NCBI GenBank assembly: GCA_900095095.1
Contig: FMBT01000247.1
Span: forward strand, 1 to 48,015
Origin: Fragilariopsis cylindrus CCMP1102
Taxonomy: Eukaryota; Bacillariophyta; Bacillariophyceae; Bacillariales; Bacillariaceae
DNA: 48,015 nucleotides
Direction of reading: 5' to 3'
This document shows, piece by piece, positions 20,712 through 31,147 of this stretch. The notes under the pieces were generated by a model. The model was not told the origin of the DNA. It saw only the letters and a list, made by a program, of their open reading frames with translations, and did not search any database. Made by a program: the position numbers and the translations under genes. How positions within the stretch are numbered: position 1 is the stretch's first letter; every line of letters begins with the position of its first letter.

Positions 20712-21227
20712 CAAGTAGTGATCTTGATCTATGATATCATTAACTGTTTCTGTTGAACTCGATTGATTCGATGATTCCCATTAAAATCTGGAGACGATAC
20801 TATTAGTAATACAGTACTCTGAAGTAGATAAATAATAATACGAAGTAAGAAAGGAAAATTCGAAAAAAAAAATCAGTAAAATTTAACCATAAAATAACGA
20901 GTATTAACGGCCGTAGGGTGTCGATGAAATGTGAATCAATTTTCCTCCGGGACTCGATGAAAAAAAATCAAAGAAGAATAGAAATCGACTTCAACAATTT
21001 TAATTGTCGTTTTGTTTCAAGAATCAAACGAAATCATATCAATCAACGAAAGATGACGAACAATAAGATTTCTTGGTTGGTTGCTTTCAAGAGCTTAAGA
21101 TATAAAGAAACCAGAGAAATGGATTCATCAATCATGATGGCGATGGTCACGGCGATGATGATATCGTCGTGAGGATCATCAAACAAAATGAAAATAATGC
21201 CTTTGAATTTATGATGAAATCGGTGAA
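20712..21227. promoter_or_regulatory. Intergenic region upstream of glycosyltransferase-like gene
   Basis: AT-rich, about 500 bases between divergent features, with a poly-A run near 20862-20870. No element identified. Confidence 0.3.
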
Positions 21228-22020
21228 ATGCCTGGTACTTTTGACGCAGACCCTGAGATAAGCGAGATAAAAAGGCTCATTACATTATGTACAAATTGTA
21301 TTCCAACCGAAATAGACTCTATAGATGGAATTATAGTAATCATAATCTTATGCAAAATTGGGATAGTAGTTCACAATAAATATCCTTGGCATTGTAGGGA
21401 TGAATTCAGAGAGCATTCAGTAGTTGTAAACGAGTATATAGGTGAAGAGTGGATGTATAAATATGATGAACACGGTCGAATTACTGAATTGTTTGTTGGT
21501 GGTTTATTGTGTGGTGATGACTGTCGACAACAATTGCAATATTGAACCCTACGAATTACCACCCATTATTGGACTTCTTGAAAGATTAAATTACCTTGGA
21601 GTGATCGGGGACTGCCGATCACTTCCCGTGAAGGAATTATGCATGCACGAATCTCTTGAGAAACTTTCCCGTTGAAATGAAACTTAGACATTTAATACTT
21701 ATCGTTATCCGTTGCAACCAATTCCAGTTTCCAGGTCATTTCTTTAAATGGATGTTGAGGCAGCTACCAACCTTAGAAAATCTCCAATTTGATACGATAG
21801 AAATATACTAAACCTACATATTTTTAGAATTTCTTCGTACTCTTGATCCGGTTTTCAAGATCAAGTTAAAGCGTTTGGATATGGTTAAGTGCAAGATAGA
21901 CGAAGATCGCCTCAGGAGACTTATGTTTGAGATCGTACCAAAGTTTGAAAATTTTGCAGTCTTATCACTCTATAACAACGAGATTGAACGTAATCCATTC
22001 TGAGTCTTCTGAAAATCTTA
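21228..22020 (+). pseudogene. Diatom-type leucine-rich-repeat gene relic
   Basis: The opening frame (MPGTFDADPEISEIKRLITL, then CTNCIPTEI) resembles the first repeats of the large diatom LRR families, in which 'LxxLCTNCIPxEI' precedes leucine-rich repeats. Further pieces follow in other frames: PPIIGLLERLNYLGVIGDCR, LRQLPTLENLQFDTIEIY, FLRTLDPVFKIKLKRLDMVK, RRLMFEIVPKFENFAVLSLY and NNEIERNPF. The successive L..L..L..N/C pattern supports the LRR call. Frame changes and stops occur every 60-150 bases, so this is non-functional as written. LRR proteins of this class have no established role. Confidence 0.62.
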
Positions 22021-22740
22021 TATTTGAAGTCCTGCTATGATGAAATCAGTTGGATATTGTTGAGGTATCGATTCTTTATCGGTATCCATATAGTCGGTGG
22101 TAGTCAAGGGAGAGGAGAAAATCGAATATGCCTTCACTACTTAGTACGCAATGCACCTATATTCATATTGACTCATTGAGCTACTGACAGCGATGTCAAT
22201 AATACTGTTTCGACAATGGCGACGATCAACTACAGCAATAATCCATTCAAAAGTAAATTTGTAGAGACAGAAGGGCTTGTCGAATCTATGAGCTCCGGGT
22301 AAAGGAGCTGTGAATGCGAATATAAAAACGGTTCAAGGATGGGAATGATACAATGAGTACCGACGAAGAAATATTATCATGAAGAACGACATTAAATAGC
22401 GAACATATTTTGGTTGGTTCGAATCAGCTGCAAATGGATTTAGATGGTGGTTTTTAGAAGTAGCAACGACAGACTTCAATATGATGGTTATATCTATAAA
22501 TGGTGATCCAGGTTTTACGGAATGCTGAATACTGGTCGGAAGTAAACAAAAGGGAGTCAGTCGAGAGAACGAAACTTTGTTCTTTTATAGAGTGTATTAG
22601 ATTCATTCAATAGCACGGTGCCTCTCCAAACCTGTAAAGGAAAGGGCGGTGGTGGATTTTTTCCATTCCAGTTCCATCTTCATAAACGCAATGAGTTGCA
22701 ATGGTAATGGCAGCATTAATTTTTCTCTCAAACAATAATA

Positions 22741-22784
22741 CAATACAAATACAAATACAAATACAAATACAAATACAATCAGTT
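22741..22784. repeat. (ACAAAT)n hexanucleotide repeat
   Basis: About six tandem copies of a 6-base unit in non-coding DNA. Confidence 0.85.
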
Positions 22785-23373
22785 TATTTATCGCAGAAGG
22801 AAGGTATTGTGCGTGCTTTTGCTTGAATGAAATAAAATAGAAGCGAAATCAACTTTCACGATGGGATAAACAACAACATCATGCCACTAGCTATACGACC
22901 TCGTACATCCATTAGAAATTGTCTAATACTAGAAATTAAGACAACCAGAATAATCTACATCGAACAATGAAGAAGAATTTTGATATGGTTAAATTGTATT
23001 ATTCAAATTAATAAATTATGAATCCTGATATAATTAATTTATGACAATATTCCATATTTACATTAAATTACCACCAACGACGACTTATTCTATAGATCTC
23101 GATATATATCATATGGATATATATCACATCGTGATAAAGTACGTAGTATAAAAATTCGTTTTGTCTTCCTTCCCATATTATATATTATTGTTTTATATGG
23201 AATTCATCAAATAAATATTCTTGCGTTGTTGTCACTTCAATTTCTTCATTTTTCGTTTACAAACTACTCGTACTGTATACTCCTTTCCTTTCCTTTTTTA
23301 TTTCATTCTATTAGTATTATTTTAATTATTCAATAAATTATTTCTTTGTATGACAGCAGCAGGAATAGGCTGT

Positions 23374-23402
23374 TTGTTGTTGTTGTTGTTGTTGTTGTTG
23401 GT
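23374..23402. repeat. (GTT)n microsatellite
   Basis: Near-perfect trinucleotide run of about nine units, non-coding. Confidence 0.85.
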
Positions 23403-23504
23403 TGGTGGTGCAAACGACAATTGACAATGAGGATAGTGGTAGTAGTGAATACCAGAGTGGTAGTACGGTAGAAATAGAATGAACATGAAAATGGATAACG
23501 TTGG

Positions 23505-24436
23505 TTAGTTGACTAGAGAGAGAGAGAGAGAGAGATAATAATCAATCCAGAAATTCACATTACACAACATTGTATAGTAGATCAATTCGGTTCGATCCAC
23601 TAACATACCTTCACGAGAATAGGTTTCTTGACTCATGATCCCATTCTTGATTTCAGAAATCAATCCAATCACAGGATATAAATATAATCCATTACAGATG
23701 GTCGAAACAACAGACTGCCAATAACATTGCCAATGCCACCTTCCGCTACATCCGTCCAAGAATAATAAATTTGTTTCCGAGATCACAGGCATTATAAATA
23801 TCAAATCCAAGTTGAATTAATATCACAAAGACCATTGTACTTAGCATACAAATATGGTACTTGAGGGCAGCCCACACTGTTACAATATTACAAAATGAAA
23901 ATAGGGCAAATAGCACAATCATCACACGCCAAGACCAGGATTCGACTACAAATGCTTCTGCCCCTGCAATTCCGATGGCTATCGAAATGATATCAATGCC
24001 ATAAAAGATAAAACGCAATATCGACATTACCACAACCGCACGACGATAATCACAACAACAAAAACCTGTGTATTGTAGTATAATAATGATAATAAAGTTA
24101 GTAATACGAAGCAAATTTAAAAAAACGTTCAGTATGTGTGAAAAAATCGAATCGCATCGATAGCGATTACAGAGAATGATCAACAGTATTCGTCCCAAAA
24201 ACTTTCTACAGTATATACTATCACGAACAAACAAACGAATATACTATCACGAACACAAACGCAAACGCAACTACTTTGCTTTGCTTTGCTGTGTACTCAC
24301 AACATTTGGCACCTTGTTTTTCTTGATCGTCCATACCGATTGCCATTTCGGCAGGATATGCTACCGGAATGGCAAAGTAGACCGTTGCTACAGGAACAGC
24401 TTCCGTTGCTTCGTTCTTTTTGTTGGCGTCCGACAT
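23505..24436 (-). CDS. Diatom-type four-helix membrane protein with CCxCCCDxRR motif
   Basis: Exon 1 (24436-24301) begins MSDANKKNEATEAVPVATVY; splicing of 24066-24300 creates the motif GAKCCFCCCDYRR at the cytoplasmic edge of the first helix. Four hydrophobic stretches follow: VVVMSILRFIFYGIDIISIA, WRVMIVLFALFSFCNIVTVW, MLSTMVFVILIQLGFDIYNA and CNGLYLYPVIGLISEI. I recall this Cys-cluster, four-helix layout in diatom-restricted protein families without known function; the cysteines could be palmitoylated or bind metal (inference). One base is in excess near 23765. After MSQETYSRE, a GTATGT donor (23608) and a CT-rich acceptor (23513) define a 96-base intron whose removal ends the protein VN-stop. 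If retained it stays in frame and adds about 32 residues. Confidence 0.6.
23513..23608 (-). other. Possible in-frame (retainable) intron with (CT)n acceptor tract
   Basis: It runs from GTATGT to a (CT)9-AG acceptor. Its length, 96 bases, is a multiple of three and it contains no stop in the reading frame, so spliced and unspliced messages share the same stop codon (23505-23507). The (AG)n microsatellite on the plus strand is the polypyrimidine tract of this intron. Confidence 0.55.
24066..24300 (-). other. Intron 1 of the CCxCCCDxRR membrane protein gene
   Basis: GTGAGT donor after GCCAAATGTT and acceptor ATACACAG; phase 1, 235 bases. Splicing completes the CCFCCC cluster, which supports the model. 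The intron carries TTTGC/GTTTGC-type tandem tracts near the donor. Confidence 0.75.
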
Positions 24437-24735
24437 GATGTATTATGATTGACGATTGATAATTGATAGATTGATGAGGAAACTATTACGATTATACTGT
24501 GTTGAAAAGTGTATGATATGACGTCTCTATTAATGTGATGATGTATCCGAATGAATATTGTGAATGTGAATTGAATGAATACATTCTAGAACAGGTATCT
24601 CTTTCTTCATGTATTCTCGTCTTGTATTCAGAATAGACACGTTTTCAATAGGAACGTTGTAGGTTTTGTTTCGGGTTTTTAAGTCAATCGTGCATTTTTC
24701 GGCGATAATTATTTCAGGGGAGGGGATAAAATTTA
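24437..24735. promoter_or_regulatory. Upstream region of the CCxCCCDxRR gene
   Basis: About 300 bases between that gene's start and the retroelement relic. No specific element identified. Confidence 0.3.
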
Positions 24736-25480
24736 GACATATTAGGGGTATGCAACAAAGGGAAACGGTGTTCCCTTGTTTGTTCCCTTGTTTAACGCGC
24801 AATTGTTTTAACGCGCAAAACCTCGTGTACATTACCGTACTACGCTTATTGTACAGTAGGATACTCGTATCAATCAAGTCGATCACAGAGACCAAGACCA
24901 ACCTCAAAGTAGCGTACGACCCCGATGATATTGTACATGTCTACTACAAGAAAATGCAGACTTCCAAGCTTACACTAGCAGCATTGGGTGACCCTGTCAC
25001 AGGTGTTGAAATGATACGCTATGTATTCAAAACGTTTGAAGTACAGACAGACCTCAAGGAAGCATGTAGCATTGAAATCCAAAGGAATCAAACGGACCCA
25101 TTCAAGACAAAAGACAAGGTGAAGCCAACGCAGTACTCCAACAGGTAGAACAACAAAAAGGTTACAACAGAAGAAATATTGGAAGAGAGTAAGGACAAAA
25201 AGGATCCATTAGAAGACTACCTACCACCACATAAAATTGAGGACAAAGACCATATTGTACAGAACACGTCAGTAAAATTTGAAGACCTCAAGGGTATGAC
25301 AACAAGTGACCAAACTGGAGCCTTCTCACACAAATCAGGAAAAGGAAAGAGGTATGTGATGGTAATAGAGGACAATGATGCAGGGCCAATCCTAGCTACT
25401 GGAATCCAATTGAGAAGGAAAGAACATCTTCTTATAGGATTCAGGCATCAATCCAATCATCCATCGAATTGACAAAGGTA
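24736..25480 (+). mobile_element. LTR-retrotransposon gag/pol relic
   Basis: The open segment at about 24897-25140 reads KTNLKVAYDPDDIVHVYYKK, LTLAALGDPVTGVEMIRYVF and KTFEVQTDLKEACSIEIQRN. It resembles the gag region of diatom retroelements (short helices, Tyr/Lys-rich, 'YFKK...A..AL.DP...'). A second frame (25179-25472) holds SDQTGAFSHKSGKGKRYVMV followed by DNDAGPILATGIQLRRKEHL, the sequence that in many stramenopile elements lies just before the integrase. Protease, reverse transcriptase and RNase H are absent between them, so this is a deleted copy. Direct repeats GTTCCCTTGTTT and TTTTAACGCGCAA-like (24770-24815) lie near its start; LTRs were not found. Confidence 0.58.
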
Positions 25481-25794
25481 TATTCGCCACATTCGTTAGA
25501 CATAGGTATGATTTATCAGAAGCGGTTATATCGCGGTTTGCTTATATGACATCATGAGTTCGCCATTGAAGTGGGTGAGCGAGTGAGTGAGTCGATAGCT
25601 GTATCCTTCTCGAAAAGCGCTAAAGGACACGGCATGCTATATTCCCCGTAGCACACTTTTAGACAGGACTATTAATAACAGATTTAGTGGTACCCCCCGG
25701 GGTTGCTGCATGTTCGTGCGTATGCATGTGGCCATAGTAGTTCATCATACCGGAACAGTAAAAAAATTAGATATTTATACTATTAATAACAGAT
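25481..25794. other. Region between retroelement relic and SDR gene
   Basis: About 310 bases containing a 19-base direct repeat (25668-25686 and 25779-25797), whose second copy overlaps the SDR stop codon. GAGT tandem units lie near 25580. Confidence 0.45.
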
Positions 25795-25797
25795 TTA
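25668..25797. repeat. 19-base direct repeat flanking about 90 bases
   Basis: ACTATTAATAACAGATTTA occurs exactly at 25668-25686 and 25779-25797. The second copy includes the SDR stop codon (TTA on this strand). The 92-base spacer is GC-richer at its start (TACCCCCCGGGG). It may be a local duplication or the scar of an insertion. Confidence 0.85.
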
Positions 25798-27585
25798 CCA
25801 ATCGATTGGGAAATAATCTTTCAGAAATTTGCCACACCAGTGCTCTCCTCTATTGATACCATCAATGAATGGATCACATACACGTGCAGCACCATCAACT
25901 ATATCTAGTGGTGGTTGAAAATCGTGTACTTTTACTTTTTCTGTAGCCAATTGGACAGGATCTTCGTCTGTTACCCATCCCGTATCAACAGCATTCATAT
26001 AAATACCATATTTAGCTAATTCAACGGATGAGGTATGCGTTAACATATTCAATGCAGCCTTGGCCATATTTGTATGCGGATGTCTCGATGATGGTTTATG
26101 GAATGTATAGAATTTACCTTCCATTGCTGTTACATTCACAATGTGCTTGCATCCAGTATTATCACGTTTCATCATTTGTGATAAACGATTACATAAAACA
26201 AATGGTGCAACTGCATTAACTAATTGTACCTCTAATAATTCCATCGTAGAAATTTCACCCAACTGCAATCTCCAACTATTTGTTGTACGTAAATCAACTT
26301 GTTGTAAATCAACATCCAATTTTCCTTCAGGGAATACTTCACTATTTTGGATTTCACTACTGCCATCATAACTATATGGAATTTGAGATAATTGTGCAGA
26401 TGCTCTTAATCCAATTCCAGGTCCTCTTGTATTCCAAGTAACTGCAGTTGTTAGCGCAGAAACATCAGTAATACCATCATCGCCATACTCCGTCCTCGAA
26501 TCAGTTTTCAGAGCAGTATTCGTAATATTATCATCCATTGACCCTCTACCTGCAATTATATTGAGACATTTGTAATGACTAGTTAATAAACGTTGTACCT
26601 CAGGTGGGTGTTGATGGAATGGCAAATGTTCCTTTTCAAGCATATGGGCATAGTATCCTGGTGGACGTCGTACAGTCTCTGTATCATAATTTTGTATAAG
26701 GATGGAAAAATTAGGTCAGGTACTGAAGTGAACAGGACGGCAGTTTCCAAAACAATATCATTATGACAAGTCATGGCCATGGTACTTACGGGCAGCATTA
26801 TTGATTAATATATCTAATCTATCATATGTTTGTTCGATATACATACAGAATAACTCGACACTAGGCGTGTGACGTAAGTCTAATCCATGGATATGTAATC
26901 GATGACACCATTCCTTATAATCTTTTTCTTTTGAAAATCGGAGAGCAGAATCAGCAGGGAATCGTGTGGTGGCAATGACCGTGGCGCCGGATTGTAATAA
27001 CATTAATGTCACATGATAACCAATTTTAAGACGTGAACCAGTAATTACTGCCACTTGATTTTCTAAATGAGCTCTTTGAAATCGTTTCTTATAATTCAGA
27101 TCACCACAATTTAAACACATTGTATCATAAAAGAAATGTAATTTGGTATACTTTGCTTTACATACATAACAGTTCCGATACGAAGTAAGTTCTGGTGGTA
27201 TTTCTGTTGTCGTTATGTCTCCTTCATTGCCATTGCCACCTTCTCCACCTTCTGCTTTGCTGTTCCGTCATTATTATTTGTGAGTAGGAATTGTTGTTGT
27301 TGTTCGGGTGCCATAAAGACATCCGTCGTCCGGGCCACACGGATACCGGTCTTCGCACGTGCTTTATTATTCCGTTCGAATCGATCCGATGTTTTTTTCT
27401 TTCGTGCCTGTTTCTTTCTGGAAAATAAATCATCCTTCGATGGTTTTGAAAAGATCCCAGCGGCCTTAATTAACTCAATTTGTTCCTTTTTGGAGAGTAC
27501 TTCAAACCCTTGTCGATTATTTGCTATTAAACTTTGTAATGTCACCAAACAAGATAGTAATTCCTGTTTTGATGGTATGGGCAAG

Positions 27586-27616
<31 letters not shown>

Positions 27617-27800
27617 CTGCAGTTGGTGCATCCGATTCAGTGCCAGCACTATCACCAACATTAGCAGCATCGGCATCTGAGGAGTCAGCATTAGCATTAG
27701 CATTAGCATTAGCAGAGGAATCAACATCAGTGCCAGCATTCGCTTCCGCACCAACAGAGGAATCGATATCCATATTTTCTTCTTTCTCTTTGGCAATCAT
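25795..27800 (-). CDS. Zinc-ribbon / short-chain dehydrogenase-reductase fusion
   Basis: NAD(P)-dependent oxidoreductase of unknown substrate. The N-terminal extension from ATG 27800 is Ala/Asp/Asn then Glu rich, followed by [19 protein letters not shown] and a Lys/Arg-rich stretch ([17 protein letters not shown]). A likely zinc ribbon, [20 protein letters not shown] then LNCG, comes next. The SDR domain starts [20 protein letters not shown] (cofactor loop TGxxxxIG), with LDILINNAA, then [16 protein letters not shown] and [20 protein letters not shown]. The usual catalytic YxxxK is replaced here by a TNMAKAALN helix (N-M-A-K), and the classic Ser lies near NVTAMEGK. One intron (26679-26789) joins INNAA to [15 protein letters not shown]. 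One A is missing near 27255 between the extension and the ribbon. Similar long forms occur in other stramenopiles, from memory. Confidence 0.75.
26679..26789 (-). other. Intron of the SDR gene
   Basis: GTAAGT donor after AATAATGCTGCCC and acceptor TATGATACAG; phase 1, 111 bases. Splicing restores [14 protein letters not shown] without a frame break. Confidence 0.85.
27588..27618. repeat. Poly-Glu (GAA)n tract inside SDR extension
   Basis: TTC/TCT run on this strand encoding a stretch of about ten Glu residues in the SDR N-terminal extension; length polymorphism is likely. Confidence 0.9.
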
Positions 27801-28250
27801 TGTCGCCTTTTCTTAATTCTTACTTTTCTATTCTATTATGAGGAATGATCTTGTCGACATCGGTCTGCAAGTATAACAATGGTATGTAGAGGCGGCGTTG
27901 AAACCAAGTTGTTCGATTTTGTCGTCGTCGTTCTTGTTTTCAATTTTTCAATTTTTTGTGTGGTTTTGATCCATTATCCAAGCGTGCTCTATAACACGTC
28001 TGAGAAAAAAAAGGGGGATGACATCCCCCCCCGTTTCTCACAGCCGTCAATTTCTCTTCACAAAAAAATCTGAAAAATGATTTTCCTCGATCTTTCATCG
28101 CATCAGACACACAGAAAAAGTAACAACAGCATACAAAGCAAGAAGTAATCTAAACTACCGTACGGTTTCACTTACAGCCAAAGATTCATTTTGACAACAG
28201 TGCTTGCTATTATTAAAACTGGTATTGAAGTACGGGTAAAAGATTACTGA
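27801..28250. promoter_or_regulatory. Bidirectional promoter region, SDR / translin-TRAX
   Basis: 450 bases between divergent starts. It contains a perfect 8-base-arm palindrome (GGGGGATG-A-CATCCCCC, 28013-28029) placed roughly midway, a plausible shared factor-binding site, with an A-run just before it. Confidence 0.45.
28013..28029. promoter_or_regulatory. Palindromic GC-rich site in AT-rich promoter
   Basis: GGGGGATG and its exact complement CATCCCCC are separated by a single A. It is the only GC-rich patch in the surrounding intergenic DNA. The centre ATGACAT resembles bZIP half-sites; binding is not shown. Confidence 0.45.
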
Positions 28251-30190
28251 ATGTTTATTAGGTCATTAGCTCGTTCTTTGCCGTCATCATCATCATCAGC
28301 ATCATCATCGTTGTCTATTTCAAGACAAATCACTACCGGTAGCAGATCTCACTTCAGCCCTACAAGTATCGTCGCTTGTTACGCTGTTCTAGCCACTACA
28401 CCAACAAATACAACAACTTCCTACGCATTTTCTACCTCTACTATTACTACTTCTTTAAGCAATAATAATAGAATGCCAGGATCACCATATCAGTATGGCC
28501 GTGGTAGTAATAGTGATGGTTCCGCAAAAGTATCGTCGCCTGCTGCTGTATTAGATCTATCAGACTTTGGTAAAACAATTATGGAAACGGCACCAAACGG
28601 AATGAGGCATTTGATAAATCACGCAAAATTCAAATGGCTTTATTACAAGTACGAAATGATATTGAAGAATCGTCGTCAACATCAACATTATCGGAAGATA
28701 ATACAAATAGTATTACAGAATCATTAGTAAAGATACAAGATAGTATTGTTGAAGCTATGGGAAGAAATGTTGATGATGACAATACTCATCGTGTGTCAAG
28801 GGATGCTAATTTAAATCAACGGGTAGAAGAATTATGCCGTCTCATGGCCTATCATCATTTTTTAACAACTGGTGCTTTTATATTACCACCATCACAATGC
28901 AATAATGCATCAACAGGAATGATGGTAACGGATGAAGAATATTTAGGAGGTGCCTGTATGGGATTGTGTCAAGATTTATCACGGTATGCAATGGGCCGAG
29001 CATGTGCACGTGATATTAATAGTGTCCAGCAGGCAAGAGATTTAGTGAATCAAATATTGGATTACTTACTGCAATTTGATTTTCGGAATGGTAATTTGCG
29101 ACGTAAATATGATGGTACTAAGTATGCATTAAAGGTAAGAAAAGAAAAGTATATGAGTAAATACAGATACATATAAATATAGAGGATCGACTTCAGGGTG
29201 TTTCCAAGTGTTCGTTTTATCTAACAATGATTTGCGTTTTTGCGTTGATCCCCTTATGTAATATCACTATGATTTATTCCGAAATGTAGTCCTTAGAAAC
29301 CTTGCTGTATGAATTGTCAGTAACGGGCACATCCTTAGAAAAGGTTGCCGTAGACACAGATGCAAATGCAGGAGGCGAGCGTGAATCCAAAAAACCTCGT
29401 CTCGAAGAAGAAGCAAACACTGCCACAGCTACTGCGTCTACTACTACTTTAACAGTAGAAGAAGAACTAACTGCATTGCGTCAACGTATGGAACATCGTG
29501 ATAGTTTACGTGAAAAATTAATTAAGAAATGTCGTGATGGACAAAAAATGGCAAAGCAAGCAATTTATGCACTCCATAGGAACGATTATAAAAAATCTGA
29601 ATCACTATTAAAGATTGTGAAAATTGTATCATTAATGAATTATTACCAATTGTGGAGGAAGAACCACCGTTACGGTATGGTTCATTTGCTGCTGTTATTG
29701 AAGAATACGCCGAGGCAAAATTATTTTATGTTTGGTTATTAGGTAAACCAACAACAGCATCAACAGCAGATGATAAGAATAAATGGATATTGAATCAGAA
29801 TCATCACCAAAAACAACAACAGGTGGTGCTAAAGGGATACTGTTATTACCACATGAATTTGACCCAATTCAATTACAACCGGAAGATTATTTAGGTGGAG
29901 TATGTGATTTAACCGGTGAAATTGGACGGTATGCTGTCCAATGTGGTACGGCGCGAGACTATGATGGTGTATCATTATGTTTAGAAAGTAATTCGATTAT
30001 ATTAAAATCTATACAATTACTAGAACGATCGCCATCATCAATAAATAAGAAAATGGATCAATTACGTAAATCGGTACAAAAAATTGAACGTATGACGTAC
30101 GAAATGAGTTTATCAAAAGCTGCTGGGATGAATATCAATTCAGAAGTTAAAACAACAACTGAGTCGGACGTTGCCGATAATGCAGAATAA
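28251..30190 (+). CDS. Translin-TRAX fusion protein (frame-disrupted)
   Basis: Translin and TRAX together form C3PO, an octameric RNase acting in siRNA passenger-strand removal and tRNA processing. Here both lie in one gene. An N-terminal Ser/Arg/Thr-rich stretch (MFIRSLARSLPSSSSSASSS) could target an organelle. Domain 1 (about 28560-29370) has VEELCRLMAYHHFLTTGAF, DEEYLGGACMGLCQDLSRYA and NGNLRRKYDGTKYALK, then LETLLYELSVTG, closest to translin. Domain 2 (about 29460-30130) has RQRMEHRDSLREKLIKKCRD, FAAVIEEYAEAKLFYVWLL, EDYLGGVCDLTGEIGRYAVQ and LRKSVQKIERMTYEMSLS. Its EEYAEAKLF and DLTGE acidic residues match the TRAX active site. A charged linker (SKKPRLEEEANTATAT) joins them. The intron at 29135-29289 is in phase 0. 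One base is missing near 28631, 29607 and 29779, each in an A or T run. Confidence 0.82.
29135..29289 (+). other. Intron of the translin-TRAX gene
   Basis: GTAAGA donor after GCATTAAAG and acceptor GAAATGTAG; phase 0, 155 bases. Splicing yields KYDGTKYALK-SLETLLYELS, the unbroken translin C-terminal helix. Confidence 0.8.
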
Positions 30191-31147
30191 AAAAGGAAGA
30201 CAATACAAACCTAAAAATAGTATAAATAAATAATACTAGTAAAAGGAACTATAATATAATATTCTCTGCTCTAGGAGGATAAGTTAGTAGTCATATTCAA
30301 CAAGGTCCTTCAATTTCAGAAGGAGAAGATTAAAGATTCTTAACATGTCTGAGAAAAGTCTGACCAAAAATCATTGCCTCTCCCAACCACAACCACAAAA
30401 ATCTCCACCTGTAATAATTACGCCAACAATCCAGGTGCAATAGAAATTCCAGCAAAATCTTACTATGCATCACTTTGTGATCCACCAGTCACATCATACA
30501 GGTGCTCTCTTCTAAATACCAACAAACAAAGTCAAAGCAATAAATACCTCAACTTTATTTTTGCATCAACAGAAATTCTTCTTATCATATTACATAAAAA
30601 AATGAGATAATTTGAAGCATCAACGTAGGTAAAAGTGCTGGAAAACCACCACAGCACACTTACTGAGAAAATACACACATATATCAAATACATGCTTCCT
30701 TTGTCGATGTGGTTGATATACCGACAACAGAAACAGTGGAAACCACATCGGCGTCGGCAACGTGATTATAAAAGTAACTTAAAAACTATCCTCCAACTAT
30801 ATCACCTTCGAATTCTTACTTTATTCCTTAGACTTGCAAGGTAACAAAAAAATCTATTCTTATTATTACTAATCAAACAAAGTGCAGTTGGATACTGCAC
30901 TTTTATTGAAACCCACAGTGATACTCTGAGCTACTGTGTATGCCAATTTTCTTTCACTAACTAACTAACTAACTAACTAACTAAATATACGAATTAATAA
31001 TACACCTATGGATGATACATAAAATATAAAATAGATTCATTCATTTCTTTTATGGCAATTTGCAATCCAAACAAAATCATCAAAATTATAATAAACTACC
31101 ATCCATTATATCTTTAGCTTCAGGAACACTTCAAAATTGGTTGTAAG
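30191..31147. other. Intergenic region with (CTAA)n microsatellite
   Basis: About 950 bases between two plus-strand genes. It holds a tetranucleotide (ACTA/CTAA)7 tract at 30957-30984. The open stretch at 30374-30610 has no recognisable protein character. The 5' end of the APP1-like gene may lie in the last 100 bases. Confidence 0.4.
30957..30984. repeat. (CTAA)7 microsatellite
   Basis: Seven tandem tetranucleotide units, non-coding. Confidence 0.9.

Larger units (their letters stand above)
22021..23504. other. Long intergenic region with microsatellites
   Basis: About 1.5 kb with no credible gene. It holds a hexamer (ACAAAT)n tract (22741-22784), a (GTT)n tract (23374-23402) and very AT-rich DNA near 23000-23300. 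Part of 22020-22600 may be decayed LRR sequence, but I cannot align it. Confidence 0.4.

Noticed and set aside
21601..21622. Perfect hairpin GTGATCGG...CCGATCAC as a regulatory stem
   Set aside because: It falls in LRR-like coding sequence (GVIGDCRSL) and is short; chance is adequate.
23515..23535. (AG)n microsatellite as a stand-alone feature
   Set aside because: On the minus strand it is best explained as the polypyrimidine tract of an intron.
30374..30610. Small plus-strand open frame of 78 residues
   Set aside because: No motif, no conserved-looking composition and no plausible transcript context.
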